From contig NC_063014.1 of the NCBI RefSeq assembly GCF_020509005.1, forward strand, positions 1 to 64,000: a stretch of DNA of 64,000 nucleotides, given 5' to 3'. Positions 21,634 through 34,200 of this stretch are shown here, piece by piece (positions within the stretch are counted from its first letter, which is position 1; every line of letters begins with the position of its first letter). The notes under the pieces are model-generated. The model was not told where the DNA came from, did not search any database, and worked only from the letters and a program-made list of their open reading frames with translations. The translations under genes were made by a program, and so were the position numbers. Source of the DNA: Fulvia fulva (lineage: Eukaryota > Ascomycota > Dothideomycetes > Mycosphaerellales > Mycosphaerellaceae).

Positions 21634-24600
21634 CTATAAAGATTATAACGCCCTTATATCTCGATTATTGATCTCTACGCCAAAACACGACACATTCGAA
21701 AGCTCTTATCAAGGCTATTCTAACGATATATAAAGCAGGCCACTGCCCCTAGGACTAAGGGGATTCTACCTTATTTAATCTAGACAGCTTGAAGCTCTCT
21801 TCACTCTGTTTCTTTAGCTCCAAACGCCGCGGAGGTGCCTAGCTACATTAGGTAACTCCTAGGCAATAGCAGCCTAGGCTACGGCACTAACGGCGCCTAC
21901 GGCCCTATAGGCGAAGCCCCCCTAAGACAACTAGTAGTAACTTATAGAGGACGTAAAAAGTAGAGAAACTAACGATCAGCTCCCTTACCGGTCTCTATAG
22001 GTAATAATCACTTAGCTACGCACGGCGCTTATACTATCGTATCACCGAGGGCAACAAGAAATAAGGACGACGTCCTAGGCGATTAGTAAGGCCACCCGGA
22101 ATTAACACCCCTATAGCTAGGTATTGGTCGCGGCATCGATACTAGGCCCCCGCCTAACGTACGATATAGTTACGATCTGTATTATAGCAAAGGAAGACTA
22201 GGCCGAAGTTACGAAGCTATCGAACAAGAAGCTCGCCTAACGAATTAACTAACTAGGGGTGGTCGTAGTGAACTAATAGTCTAACGGCACTCTATAGATC
22301 TATACTAGCTCTACTACTACTAGGAGGCACCTAGAGGCATAGCTATAGTAGGCATCTAAGGTTACGGCATTAGCGAAGGTCTTAACGAAACAATTTACAA
22401 TCCTAGTCTACAATATGCCTAAGGAGTTCGACCTAACTAACTAGGGTCACCTACGCGCTCTCTAAGAGGATAACCCGGTCACTCTTAACTCTCTAATCTA
22501 GAAGGCGACTTGGCTCTATAGGAAATGGCTAGAAGGTAAGAAGGCCTCGGCGCTAGTAGTATAGCTATAAGACGCGAAAGCGGCGGATCTAGCGATAGAA
22601 CAAGGCCTAGTCTAGTAATATAGCCTTAAGATAGTAGAAAAGCACTCCTTATCCTTTCGTGTCCTCTAATACTTCAAATGCTAACAGTATAGACACCAAA
22701 CCTACACGTATATAAACAAGCAGGCCTACTCGAACTATATAGGAGACTATATGTCTAGGGACTATATATCGACTACGAGACGGTACGCGAACTGTCCGGG
22801 ACACTACCTATCGTATAGTACGGAATGCCTATAGCGGAAACTAGCGAAAAACAAGGCAATCATAAACAGAACCGTCGCCCTGAGATTCTACGGCGACCGT
22901 AAGGCTAGCCTATACCGAAACTAACTAGCGGCGGTCGGGTATAAGCGCCCTAGGGCCGAGAACGATATAAAGGATACGCAACCTAGGGCGTACGGGAGGC
23001 CACGTGCTCTACTAGCTACGGCGAGGGAATCTAACTAGGCCCGGCTCCCCTTTAGTACATAGCCGATAGGCGTAGACTAGGACGTATAGGGTAGTAGGAC
23101 ATAGGACGATATAGAGGAAATGATTATCGATGCCGATAACTAGCCTCGACACGCTTAGCATCATCTAGTATAACGTCAACTATAGCAAGGATATAGTCTA
23201 GAACTATTTCCTATACGAGGCGGACCCGCGCGTCTACTACGTCCTTATAATCTAGGAGCTATAGATTAACCCGTACTATAAGAGACTAACGACCTATAAG
23301 TCACTAGGCTATACGACATGCCTACGAGGCGACGGTAGACCCCGTACGTGCTTCTATATTAGCAAGGACATACTAGAATCCAACTCGGAGGTAGTGTACT
23401 ACGTAGACGAAGAAGGCGGGGGCGATATTACCTCCCTCTACGTAGGTAGCACCTAGATACACAACCTATATATACAACCGCTAGCCTCGAGGTCTAGCCG
23501 CGACCTAGGGGTCTATAGACACCTAGACAGTACGCTTAAGAGATAAGGGTGCTACGTCGTAGTAGGAGACTTTAACATACACTACCCTTCCTAGGAAAGC
23601 CTTATATAGCCGTACCCTATAGCCGACGAAGTACTCGACTTAATAGCGAGTAACGTAATTGCCCTTAATACCCCGAAGGACCTAGGCACCTAGAAGAGAG
23701 GGGGACTCTAAGGCACGATCGACCTCTCCTAGATCTTAGATAGCTACTACTATACGGTAACCTACTATAGGATCGAACATAAACTCGAGGCGTCGTTAGA
23801 CTATATGCTAGTCAGGACCTCTATTACGATATAGATATAACGTATACTAGCGAGAACCCCGAAGCTAAACTAGGGAAAGGCCTACTAGGCTAATATCTAG
23901 GCGTACCTCGATGACTCTAAGAGGCTAGTCTAGATCACGTAGTAGCAATACAATAGTAAAGACGAGATAGACGAAGTAGTCTAGGGGTTGATAGACGAAA
24001 TAAGAAAAGCGACCTTACTTTACGTTCCGCTTGCCTAACTAACGACATAGTCTAAACTATACTAGACGCCGGAGTGTACTACGGTAGTAAGAGAAGCAAG
24101 GAGAGCCCGCCGGGTATAGACGAGTAGCTATAGCGAGGAGGCCTAGAACGTATATAGGGAGGCATACTAACAGAAGAAAGCTATAATACGAAGGGAGAAA
24201 GTAGTCGGCTAGAGGGCTATAGTAGAAGAAATCGCCGGCAAGCTAGAGAGGATATAGAAGCTAGCGAAATGGGCCCGATAGCACCCTATATAGGGCCCCT
24301 CCTTCTCTATCCTAGCGCTACAATCGCCTAGTAGCCCGGTTAGCGACCCCGAGGCCAAGGCGCATCTACTAGCTAGCAAGTTCTTCCCGCCCCTAGTCGA
24401 GGCTAATCTAAGCGATATAAATAGCTCTACTCCCCTAGCCCCTAGTATCGCGGTCTAATAGGAGGTGTCTGAGGGAGAAGTTACCGCTATGCTAAGGAAG
24501 TTGCCGGCGAAGAAAGCCCCGGGGCCGGATAGGATCCTAAACGAGCTACTAAAGAAGTGTAGAGATCAACTAGCCCTAGTAGTTATAGCGATCTTTAACG

Positions 24601-26620
24601 CCTGCCTATAGACCGGATACCACCCGATAGCTTTTAAACAATCGACGACAGTGGTCCTACGTAAGCCGTAGAAGGAAGACTATACGTAGGCGAAGTCGTA
24701 CCGCCTAATTGCGCTCCTTAACACTCTTAGGAAGGCGCTTAAGAAGCTAGTTATAACGAGACTCTCCGAGGCGGTAGAGGAACACTCCCTACTCCCGGAC
24801 ACCTAGATAGGTACGCGCCTATAGCGATCGACGCTATCCGCAATAGAACTTATTACCTCTTAGGTAAAGGCCATCTAGTACAAGAATAGGGACAAGGTAG
24901 CTTCCTTACTTAGCCTAGACATATCGAGAGCCTTCGACTACGTGTTATACCCGCGGCTACTCTACATCCTAAGGTCGAAAGGACTCCCTAAGTAGCTTGT
25001 CAACTTCGTACGGTCCTACCTCTAAAACCGTAGTACGTCGATCCTAGTCGGCTAGTATAGAAGCCTATTTCAAGTAGTCTACACTAGAATCCCGTAAGGC
25101 TTAACGCTAGTACCTATTCTGTTCCTCTTCTTTATAGCGACGCTGCTCCTAGCCCTAGAATCCCAGAACACCGCTACGAGCGGCTTCGTAGACGACATAA
25201 ACATCCTAGCGTGGTCTTCCTCGACTAAGGAGAACTATAGGCTACTAGAAGAGAAGCACAAGATCTGCGAAGACTAGGCTAGGAGGCACGGGGCTCGGTT
25301 TGCCCTAGAAAAGTACAATCTGATACACTTTACGCGCCGGCTACGGTTCTACAATATATAAGCTTCTATCTAGATATAGGGGCACACGACTAACCCGGCA
25401 AATCAGCTTAGGATCCTCGGACTATAGGTGGACCCGGCGCTACGGTAGAGGAAGTACGTATAGGCAATATTACGGAAAGCTGAACAGAATATAGCATTAT
25501 GCTAGAGGCTCACTACGTCTATATAGGGGGCGGACTTCCGGCAGTCACGACTTATATATACGGCTATTATATGGCCAGTCCTTACCTATAGTAGCCAAGT
25601 GTGGTCCTTAGGCGAGAGGGCCTACCTATCAAAGGGACTCGTCGCGCCGCTAGCGAAGATCTAAAACCAATACCTAAGGAAGGTCACCGGGGTATATAAG
25701 TCGACACTAACGAGGATACTTAAGTACAAGACCGCTATACCGCCGATCGACCTATATATCTAGGGACTACGGACCTCCTACTTAGGCAAGTCGGCACAGT
25801 ACCTAGTATAGAAGGTTATCGCTAGTACAGTCGTAAGGGCCCGCGAATTAGTACTAGCGTATAGGGGCATTCGACCCGGAAACGAGCCGAACTACCGGGT
25901 AAGGGACGAACAGCTAGCAATATAATAGGAAGGTAAGAAATCGTTTGTAGAGCAACTATAGAAAGAGAGGTGGAACAACTAGGTTGTAGGGCATAGTAGA
26001 CGCCCTTAGCTAGCGGGATAACCTAAGGAATAGTTAGCTACAAAATCCGCGGTTAAGCACCCCTCGAAGCTTATCTACTACCGCCTTACGAGGGTATAGA
26101 GTAGCATAGCAACCTAACTACGAAGCGAACACATCGGCCTCTAGGGGTACCTATTATAGAGGAAGGTTCTAGGATATACGAATACTAGCTGCCCCTACGG
26201 CTATCGCTCCTAGAACGTACGGTACGCACTCCTCGTCTGTCCGAGGTAGTCGCTAGGAAGGGGGGGTAGATAGTAAAGGCGAGGAACCGGACGATTGGGG
26301 CACTTCTTAACAACGCTAAGGACCTACGGCGTATTACGAACTAGATACTAGAGAAGGGCTAGCTAGAATAGTACCGCCTAGTAGGAGCAGTATAGGAAGA
26401 GAGGACACGACGTAGCGCGACGAGACCGGCTAGGAGCGGGGGCTAACGGGGTAGTGACATAGACTACGTACGTTCAGAGGGAAAGCTAAACTAGATAAGG
26501 AGTAGTTGGGGGCGGGAAGGGTTTTCACCTATTTAGGTTTCCCTTTATATATAACAATAGATATATACCTATATAGGCCAGATAGGGTCCTAGAATAGGG
26601 GAATAACAAATCTATCTATC
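21634..26620 (+). mobile_element. LINE-2: near full-length Tad/I-type non-LTR retrotransposon (RIP-inactivated)
   Basis: A perfect 13-bp TSD, TATTATAGTTGCC (21621-21633 and 26621-26633), flanks a 4,987-bp body inside L-A. ORF1 has degraded CCHC knuckles near 22660-22870. The apurinic-type endonuclease covers about 23160-23900, with IIQYNVN, IIQELQIN and VVVGDFNIHYP. RT covers about 24440-25400: KAPGPDRILNELLKK, SYRLIALLNT, LLSLDISRAFDYVLYPRL and FVDDINILAW, with both catalytic Asp kept. A C-terminal Cys-rich region (CPYGYRSQN, LLVCP) lies near 26190. The tail is CTATCTATCTAT, not poly(A). TAG/TAA codons stand at many Gln and Trp sites, so no complete protein can be made. Confidence 0.88.
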
Positions 26621-27136
26621 TATTATAGTTGCCTATATATTATAGTAGGTCCTCGCTTTCCTAAAGTAGATTAGCTAGTATTTCTCTAGGACAAAACGGA
26701 CGCCGTAGCGTCTAGCCTAGTCCTCGTATACTCTATATCTCTCCGTAAGTAGTCTATAGTTTTCCTCCGTTATCGCGGACTAGGCTAGGATATTTATATC
26801 GTCTACAAAGCCTAACTCCGAAGTCTAAGGGGACGTTAGTAAGGAGATAAGGTCGGCTATAAAGATTAGGAAAAGGATCGGGGATAGCGTAGATCCTTAG
26901 GGGATTCCGGTCTCTACGTATACTCTTTTAGATTTATACCTCCTAAGGACTATTCTTGTAGTCCTCTCTTTAAGGAAGGAGTATATAAATTTCGTAGCCT
27001 ATACGGAGACTCCCTTCTATCGGAGTATATAGAGTAGTCTTTTGTAGGAGATATTATTAAATACTCCGGAGATATCTAGGGAGAGTAGCGATACTGTTCT
27101 ATTCCGTCTATAGTACTAGAGGGTTTAGATCTATTC

Positions 27137-27294
27137 TATAACGGTTTATAATCGTATTAATACAAAGTAGCTAGGTACGTAGGAAAGAGGAGCGCGAGGT
27201 ACGCCGAGGTTATATATAGCCGAGGCGCGCTAGTAACGCGCGGTCACGTGACCTATATACTAGCTAACTATTTACTAGGCCTAGGGCCGTAACA
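27137..27294 (-). repeat. Gypsy-1 3' LTR (left)
   Basis: 158 bp, starting TATAACGG and ending CCGTAACA; the first TA is probably a RIP-altered TG. It pairs with 41031-41188. Just inside it lies a C-rich run that is a polypurine tract on the element strand. Confidence 0.9.
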
Positions 27295-28272
27295 CTACCC
27301 CCCCTTCAAAAATCGCGCTTAGTCCCTTAAGCTCGTATTATCGCTACTACGAAAGTAGTATTATCCTCTATATCGCTATTTCTATTACTTCTATTATCTA
27401 TTCTATCCGCTATCGTGTCGTCGTTACTACCTCGGTCGGCATTATCGTATCCTCCGCGGTAGCTAACCTAGCCTATATAAGTCGTAATTTTGTGCTTACC
27501 GTAGCGATTTACGAACTCCGCGAAAGAGTTCGTTATAGCTTCTATTACTTATATTAAGGAAGAGCTATAGTACCTATTACTAACTAATATTAGCGGTATA
27601 GCTATAGTTACTAAGTTAAGAGAAGATTACTATTCGCGTTAACGCTTATCTTATACTTGCCTACTATCGGTTATCTTTCTTAAAGTAGCCGCCTACGGGT
27701 CTTTACTTATACTAGTCTTAGGCTCGTAGCTCTTAACCGGTAGTAGAGCTATAGGTACCTACGTAATTAGTATACGTAGCCCTCCTATAGTTACTAGGTT
27801 AGACGTAGCTATTAACGAAGCATTTATAGTATCGCTAATTATACCGTCTTCGGGTATATCCTCGTTCGGAATCTACCCTAGTAGTAGTATAAAGCCGGCT
27901 AGCCTGTCCTTTGTAGGATAGTTATAGTAGAAGTACGCAATAGAGGCGGCAGTAGTATCTATTAACTTCTTAGCGGGCTCCTAAGTAGGCTCGCTATGAC
28001 TAAACTATTATACTAGATACTCGTATCGTCTCTCTTTCCTTCTACTACGTAGCCCTAGTCCCGGCGGTAGCGTACTCTTTATATCTAGTATCGTATCTAG
28101 TAACTAATACGTACTTATGTCGCTATTATCGTCTTCTACCTCTATAGGTACTAGTAGTAGTTACACTTAGCCTAGTATCGGTTCGTGTACCGGTACTAGT
28201 AGGTTAGTGTAGAAGCCGTTATATAAGTTACTTAGCGATCGCGGTAAATCTAGGCGATACGTATCGTATAGT

Positions 28273-29932
28273 TGTTATAGTCTCCCTATAGAGTATATAG
28301 AAGGTAGGGACAGAAGAGCCTTAGAGTGCTTAGAAGTCGTTAAGAAGTGACAGTCTAGCTTAGTATATGAGCGCTAAGAATTATATGCCCCGTAACATTT
28401 ACTACGGGACCTAGCCCTCCAAATTCACCCCTCTACTAAACCTTAACAGATTCACTTCGGCTCGTAACTATATGACTTACGGCACTCCCGCGAGCACCCG
28501 CAACTACGCTAGACCCTAGAAGAAGCACGTAGAAGACTCGGAACGTAGGGCAGGTTAGAATAAGGTTTTGAGTAAAGCTACTAAGCGCGGCTTCGTACGG
28601 GTTAGCCCTATTAATACGGGGACACGCACTTACGAGGGTCGCGTATAAATATCTAGCCTTCCCTAGGCCTCTCTTACTTTCTTCGTCTTTCGTTTTGTGT
28701 AGTAATTATACTATACCCTTTTGTATCTACACTTCGTACCTATATTCTCGCTTTCACCCTTATATCTTATAGGCTAGGCTCTCGCCCTAATATCACGAAA
28801 GACTAACAAACCGTTAACCACTCGAGTCATCCTTATAGGTGACCACGCTACCGATAGAGGTGTTAACCTCGACAACTAAGACACTCTATTCTACTTTAGT
28901 AAGTGGACTAATATCCCCTTCTCGAACGCCGCTACCTTCGGTGCCTAGGTAAACGCTAACTCCGACACCGCCTACGCTCTTATTAACCGCACCGTCTCCT
29001 CTTTCCGCGAGACCGCCTAGTAGGTCGAGCAAGCAAATAACTAAGTAACATACCTTTAAGGTATTATAAACACCTTCCTAAACCTCGCCCCGTACGCCGA
29101 CAATAACCGCCGCTAGTACTTCTCTAGGAAGGTGTTTATAATACCTTGAAGGTATGTTACTTAGTTATTTGGTTACTCGACCTACTAGGCGGTCTTGCGG
29201 AAAGAGGAGACGGTGCGGTTAATAAGAGCGTAGGCGGTGTCGGGGTTAGCGTTTGCCTAGGTACCGAAGGTAGCGGCGTTCGAGAAGGGGATATTAGTCC
29301 ACTTACTAAAGTAGAATAGAGTGTCTTAGTTGTCGAGGTTGACACCTCTATCGGTAGCGTGGTCACCTATAAGGATGACTCGAGTGGTTAACGGTTTGTT
29401 AGTCTTTCGTGATGTTAGGGCGAGAGCCTAGCCTATAAGATATAAGGGTGAAAGCGAGAATATAGGTACGAAGTATAGATATAAAAGGGTACAGTATAAT
29501 TGCTATACAAAACGAAAGACGAAGAAAGCAAGAGAGGCCTAGGGAAGGCTAGATATTTATACGCGACCCTCGTAAGTGCGTGTCCCCGTATTAATAGGGC
29601 TAACCCGTACGAAGCCGCGCTTAGTAGCTTTACTCAAAACCTTATTCTAACCTGCCCTACGTTCCGAGTCTTCTACGTGCTTCTTCTAGGGTCTAGCGTA
29701 GTTGCGGGTGCTCGCGGGAGTGCCGTAAGTCATATAGTTACGAGCCGAAGTGAATCTGTTAAGGTTTAGTAGAGGGGTGAATTTGGAGGGCTAGGTCCCG
29801 TAGTAAATGTTACGGGGCATATAATTCTTAGCGCTCATATACTAAGCTAGACTGTCACTTCTTAACGACTTCTAAGCACTCTAAGGCTCTTCTGTCCCTA
29901 CCTTCTATACACTCTATAGGGAGACTATGACA
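28273..29932. mobile_element. Palindromic insertion: two 808-bp inverted arms around a 44-bp spacer
   Basis: Arms 28273-29080 and 29125-29932 are inverted copies of equal length and collinear where I checked them; differences are mainly C/T or G/A. The ends are TGTTATAG...CTATGACA, so TG...CA as in LTR elements, flanked by the 5-bp direct repeat ATAGT (28268-28272, 29933-29937). The Gypsy-1 integrase frame reads ...GPYTITKV up to the right end and resumes QLYDTYRLDLPRSLS past the left end, so this is an insertion and not part of Gypsy-1. Each arm contains a TATA-like TATAAAT (28644-28650, mirrored at 29555-29561) and, nearer the spacer, the start of a coding frame. It resembles the 5' LTR, leader and beginning of gag of a retroelement, joined head to head. 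Confidence 0.85.
28769..29124 (+). pseudogene. Truncated gag-like or unknown coding frame in the left arm of the palindrome
   Basis: One frame runs about 118 codons from 28769 (ATA, possibly an ATG altered by RIP) through the 44-bp spacer. It includes the stretches TTRVILIGDHATDRG, DTLFYFSKWTNIPFSNAA and NTFLNLAPYADNN. Stops inside it are TAA/TAG where Gln fits. At 29054 the left arm has TAA while the mirrored codon in the right arm is CAA, which shows directly that a Gln codon was lost. The frame is cut off at the spacer/right-arm junction. No family was recognised; position after a promoter-like block suggests gag. Confidence 0.55.
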
Positions 29933-29937
29933 ATAGT

Positions 29938-31250
29938 AGTACTTTAGTGATCGTATAAGGTCCGGTATAGCGGTAGTTAAGTTTCTTTAACGGGCGCTTA
30001 GTACGCTAGTTACGAGTACTAAGGTACACTATATCACCTACTTCGTATCGTACTACGATCGTACGGTGTTTATTCGCGTACTCGGCTTACGACGCTTATA
30101 CTATCTCTATCGAGTCTCTTAGTTTATAGCGAAGCTCTATTATACGCTATACAAAGGTATTTACTAATTCCGCGTCTAGGCATTATTTATGTAGGAGTAG
30201 CTATATAGGTAGGTTAAGCTCTAAATCCGCGTATCTCGGATTCTTGCTAATATTAGCTATAAAGGGGCTTATAATAGTCGTTTTAGAGACATAGTTATTA
30301 GCTATAAATTCTACGAGCGGTAACTAGTCCGACTAGTCATCTTATATATAGCTAATAAATGCGCGTAGATATTACTCTATTATCTTATTCGTATTCTCGC
30401 TCTGTCTATCGGTCTTAGGATAATACCCGGTAGAGATCCTACGCCTAATCTATAGTAGTTTATAAAGGCGTCCCTAAAAGGCTAAAATCTATTAAGGTCC
30501 GCGGTCCGATATAATCGTCTTTAGCAATCCGTAGCGTAAGAAGATGTGCTTAATATAGACGTAGGCGATATATTTAGCTATTATTTCGAGAACTAGAATA
30601 TAGTAGCTCTCCTTACCTAGTCTATTAGTTACCGTAAGCGTATTCTCGTACTATTAACCGTCGGCTATACACTTCGCTCTAGGCAAGTCGATAACGAAGT
30701 CTATAGCGATATTATCCTAAGTATCGAAGGGGATAGGTAGTAGGGCTAAAAGTCCTTACTATAGTTCGTTAATACTACGGCTATTACGATATATCCGGTA
30801 GGCGCGTACAAAAGATCTAATGAAACGGGTTATCCTTAGCTATATATAATATCGTAATACGAGCCTACTCGTAGTAGTCTTACCTAGGTATCCGGCTACC
30901 GGTATATCGTAAAAGGCTTTGACTATATGTATATAGATAGTGTTCTCCTTATCCTCTATAGGTAGAACAAAGAGGCTATACCCGCTATATTGGTTCTTAA
31001 TATATATTATACCGTCGACTAGTATTATGTACTTATCGTCTATCTTGTTCTTTCGGAGTAGTTTCACTAGTTCTCCTACCGCGAGTTAGGTAGTAGCTTC
31101 GACTACGTCAACTTGTTCGTATAGCTTACTAATATCTACTACTAGGGCTTCGTCTATAACTACTCCTTCTACTTTGGATACGGATAGTCTTAGGATCTAG
31201 CTTACGCTAACTGATAGGAAGTATTCTAGTTTTAGTAGTACCCTATCCTG
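29938..31250 (-). pseudogene. Gypsy-1 integrase region (RIP-degraded)
   Basis: On the minus strand, 31067-30840 encodes an integrase N-terminal segment (IYIHIVKAFYDIPVAGYLGKTT) that corresponds to the zinc-binding H-H-C-C region. The core domain follows. Near 30000 the GPY/F-type module reads GDIVYLSTRN and GPYTITKV. Frame-breaking TAG/TAA codons are frequent. The C-terminus continues beyond the palindrome at 28267-27300 and ends with the chromodomain. Confidence 0.7.
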
Positions 31251-31262
31251 TTAAGTATAACG

Positions 31263-34200
31263 GAGTTGGAAAAATGGCGACGACGACGGCAGTAGACGAC
31301 CGAGAGTAAGGGGGAGACGAGTAGAGGACGCTCTATAAGAAGGCGGAAGAGATAGTAGCGGCAGAAGAAGGGAGGTTTCCGGAGAGAGTACTAAAAGGAG
31401 TAATAAGCAAACTGCTCGGGGGACTAAAGGCGCTCAAACGACAAACAAGCACTACGATTAATATAGTAATCGAGGCAGCAACACGAAACGTAAGAAACAA
31501 CCCTTAAAGAGACCCAAGACAGACCTAGGGCCTAACGACCTAGGCAACAATCGCGAGCCAACCCACCCCCCCTTAAAGTATAGTACTACGAGTCTATATT
31601 ACGGACTAGAAAGAGAAGGAAGAGATAGGAAAGATGACCGGGAGGGAGATAGTCGAGAAGATCGGAGTAAAGGGAATAGTAGGGGCAAGGGCAGACAACA
31701 AAGGGGTCAAGCTGTTTATAGCACACGTATAGGACAAGAAGGCCCTCGAAATAAATAAGGAGTAGACACTAAAGATCGGGAGTATAGCGAAAGTCTCCTA
31801 TTAACAGTACATAGTAATTACGTATAGGGTCCTACGAACCTTTGATACATAAAGGGATACACCAAACCTCTAGAGGCAAAACTAGGTAATAGCACTAGGA
31901 CTATAGATCACAAAGACAGCGTAGGTTAAGAAGAAGATAGAGGAGGGCAAGAGGGCCTCCTCGCTAATCTTATAGGTTGCAACACTAGAGCAAGCAAATA
32001 AGGTCTTAGACTAAGGGTTGTACTAGGACTTTAAGAGGCTAGATGTAGAAATCTATTAGAGTAACCACAGAATCCTTTAATGTTTCAACTGTCAACAGTA
32101 CGGACATATTGCCCTAAAGTGTAGCAAAGCTACACTAGTCTACTTATACTATACTAGTGATCACGCGACCTAAGAGTGCTAAAAACGGAAGGAGGACATA
32201 AGATACGTAGTATGTAGGAGAAAACACCCGGCATAGTCAAACCAATGCCTAGTTAGACTATTAGCCTAGTGGAGAGCGCGGGAAGCAAGGGTAACAACAC
32301 TAACTAGGTTCCTAGTAGGTGAACAGAAACAACTAGAGAGAACTACCTACCCGAATAAGAGACCCCGGCTACAAGAGGAGCCATAAATAGTGCTAGTAAT
32401 AGGGAGACTAACGTTCTTGTATAAGGCAGCGTAGAGCAATAGACAAATGAGAATCAACTAAATGATAGGGAGCCAACCCTAAAGGGAAGAACAGGAGGAG
32501 GGACGGGAAAACTAATAGCAAGACCAACAGTAAGACTAAACGGACCTAGACACAAACATGTCCTAATGCCTTATACTAATAGACTATCAATCATTTAGTA
32601 TAATGTGAACAGAAGCAAAGACAAGGTCTAAAGGAGCTTTCTACAAGCCTTAGACTCGGAGGAACACTACATTATAGCAATATAGGAACTATAGATCAAC
32701 CTACACTCTAGGATTCTATTAATTATACAAGACCCGAGATACTACGTAGTAATAAACAGAACCGAGGGAGTCCTACGAACTTGTATCTATGTTAGTAAGA
32801 AGGTACTAGTAGAGGACTAGTAGGCCTAGCCAAGAACCGATAGGGATATTACTATAGTGTAGCTCAAAACAACTCAAGGCTAGGTCCTGATCTATAGCGT
32901 ATATAACCCACCTCTAGAGTCCAGAAGCAGCACATAACTACATACGCTAGGAAGGCTCCCGGAAGCAATAGACCAACAAAACCACAATATCGTAATAGGA
33001 GATTTTAACCTCTACTACCTAAAGTAGGGATCGGACTTTACCCTAGTATACTACTTCTTAGCAGGGAGGCTCATTAGTCAGATAGAAACAGCCTAAATGG
33101 ACTTGATCACGCCAAAGGGAACAGAAACTTAGGCTAGAAACAACAGTTCTAGCACGCTAGACCTATACTTTATGTCCTACGCCTTAACACGACGGGTAGA
33201 AAGCTATATAGTCAATGACTGACTAGAGTCCTTATTAGACCACTATCTAATCCAAACCGACATCCAACTCATAGTTAAGGAGGAGAGGGAACCTAAGAGG
33301 AGGCTCTACTAGAAGTAGGCCGAGTGGACACTAGTATAGTAGCGGCTAGAAGGCGAACTAGAACAGGTGAACATTAACAATATACACATAACGGAGGGGA
33401 TTGACCAAGAAGTAGAGCAGCTAATAGAAGCTATATAAAGGGCAGCCTAGGCCTATATACCTAAGAAGAGATAGTCGCTATACTAGAAGCTATACTAGAC
33501 ACTAGAGTACATAGCTAAAGTCAAGGAGGCAAGGAGAGCAAGAAGGAGATAGGAGTAACGACGTACCTAAGCAAACTAGGAAGCCTATAATAATGCGTGC
33601 AAAGCGAAGAGGGCGCAGATCAGAGGAGACAAGACGTAGGAGTAGAGGTCAACTATAGGGATGATCACAGAACACCCAGAACAAATCTAGAGACTAGTAG
33701 AATAGGCTAGGAAACTAGACGGGGAACGAAACTCCCCGCCCTAGTTTCCCTTAATATAGGACTAAGACAGGGAAACGCAAACCACTCCGATAGGGAAAGC
33801 AAAAGCATTCGTAGACCACTTCTTCGGGACTTAGGTAGAGGCAGACCTAAGTAACATCCTAGGAACATACATTCCTCCGCTAAGGGAGGCTAACTAGCAA
33901 GTGTCTACTATAGAGATCGGAAACATTATTAAGAAACTAAAGGGCAACAAAGCCCCGGGCCTAGATAAGATCCCTAACTGTTACCTAAAAGCTAGTAGTA
34001 GCCTTATCACTCTAGTGCTTACGCCAATCTTTACCTAGTGTATAAAGTAGGGGTATTGCCTAAAGGCCTTTAGGCAATCACTGACTTACGTCCTAAGGAA
34101 ACCCTAAAAGGAAGACTATACTAAGTTGAAGTCATATAGACCAATTGCGTTGCTAAACATACTAGGGAAGCTCCTAGAGAAGGTCGTACCTATAAGGCTC

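Noticed and set aside
29157..29769. Open frames in the right arm of the palindrome (29157-29366 minus, 29500-29769 plus)
   Set aside because: They are other-frame shadows of the inverted gag-like frame and its leader; the supported frame is the one in the left arm and spacer.
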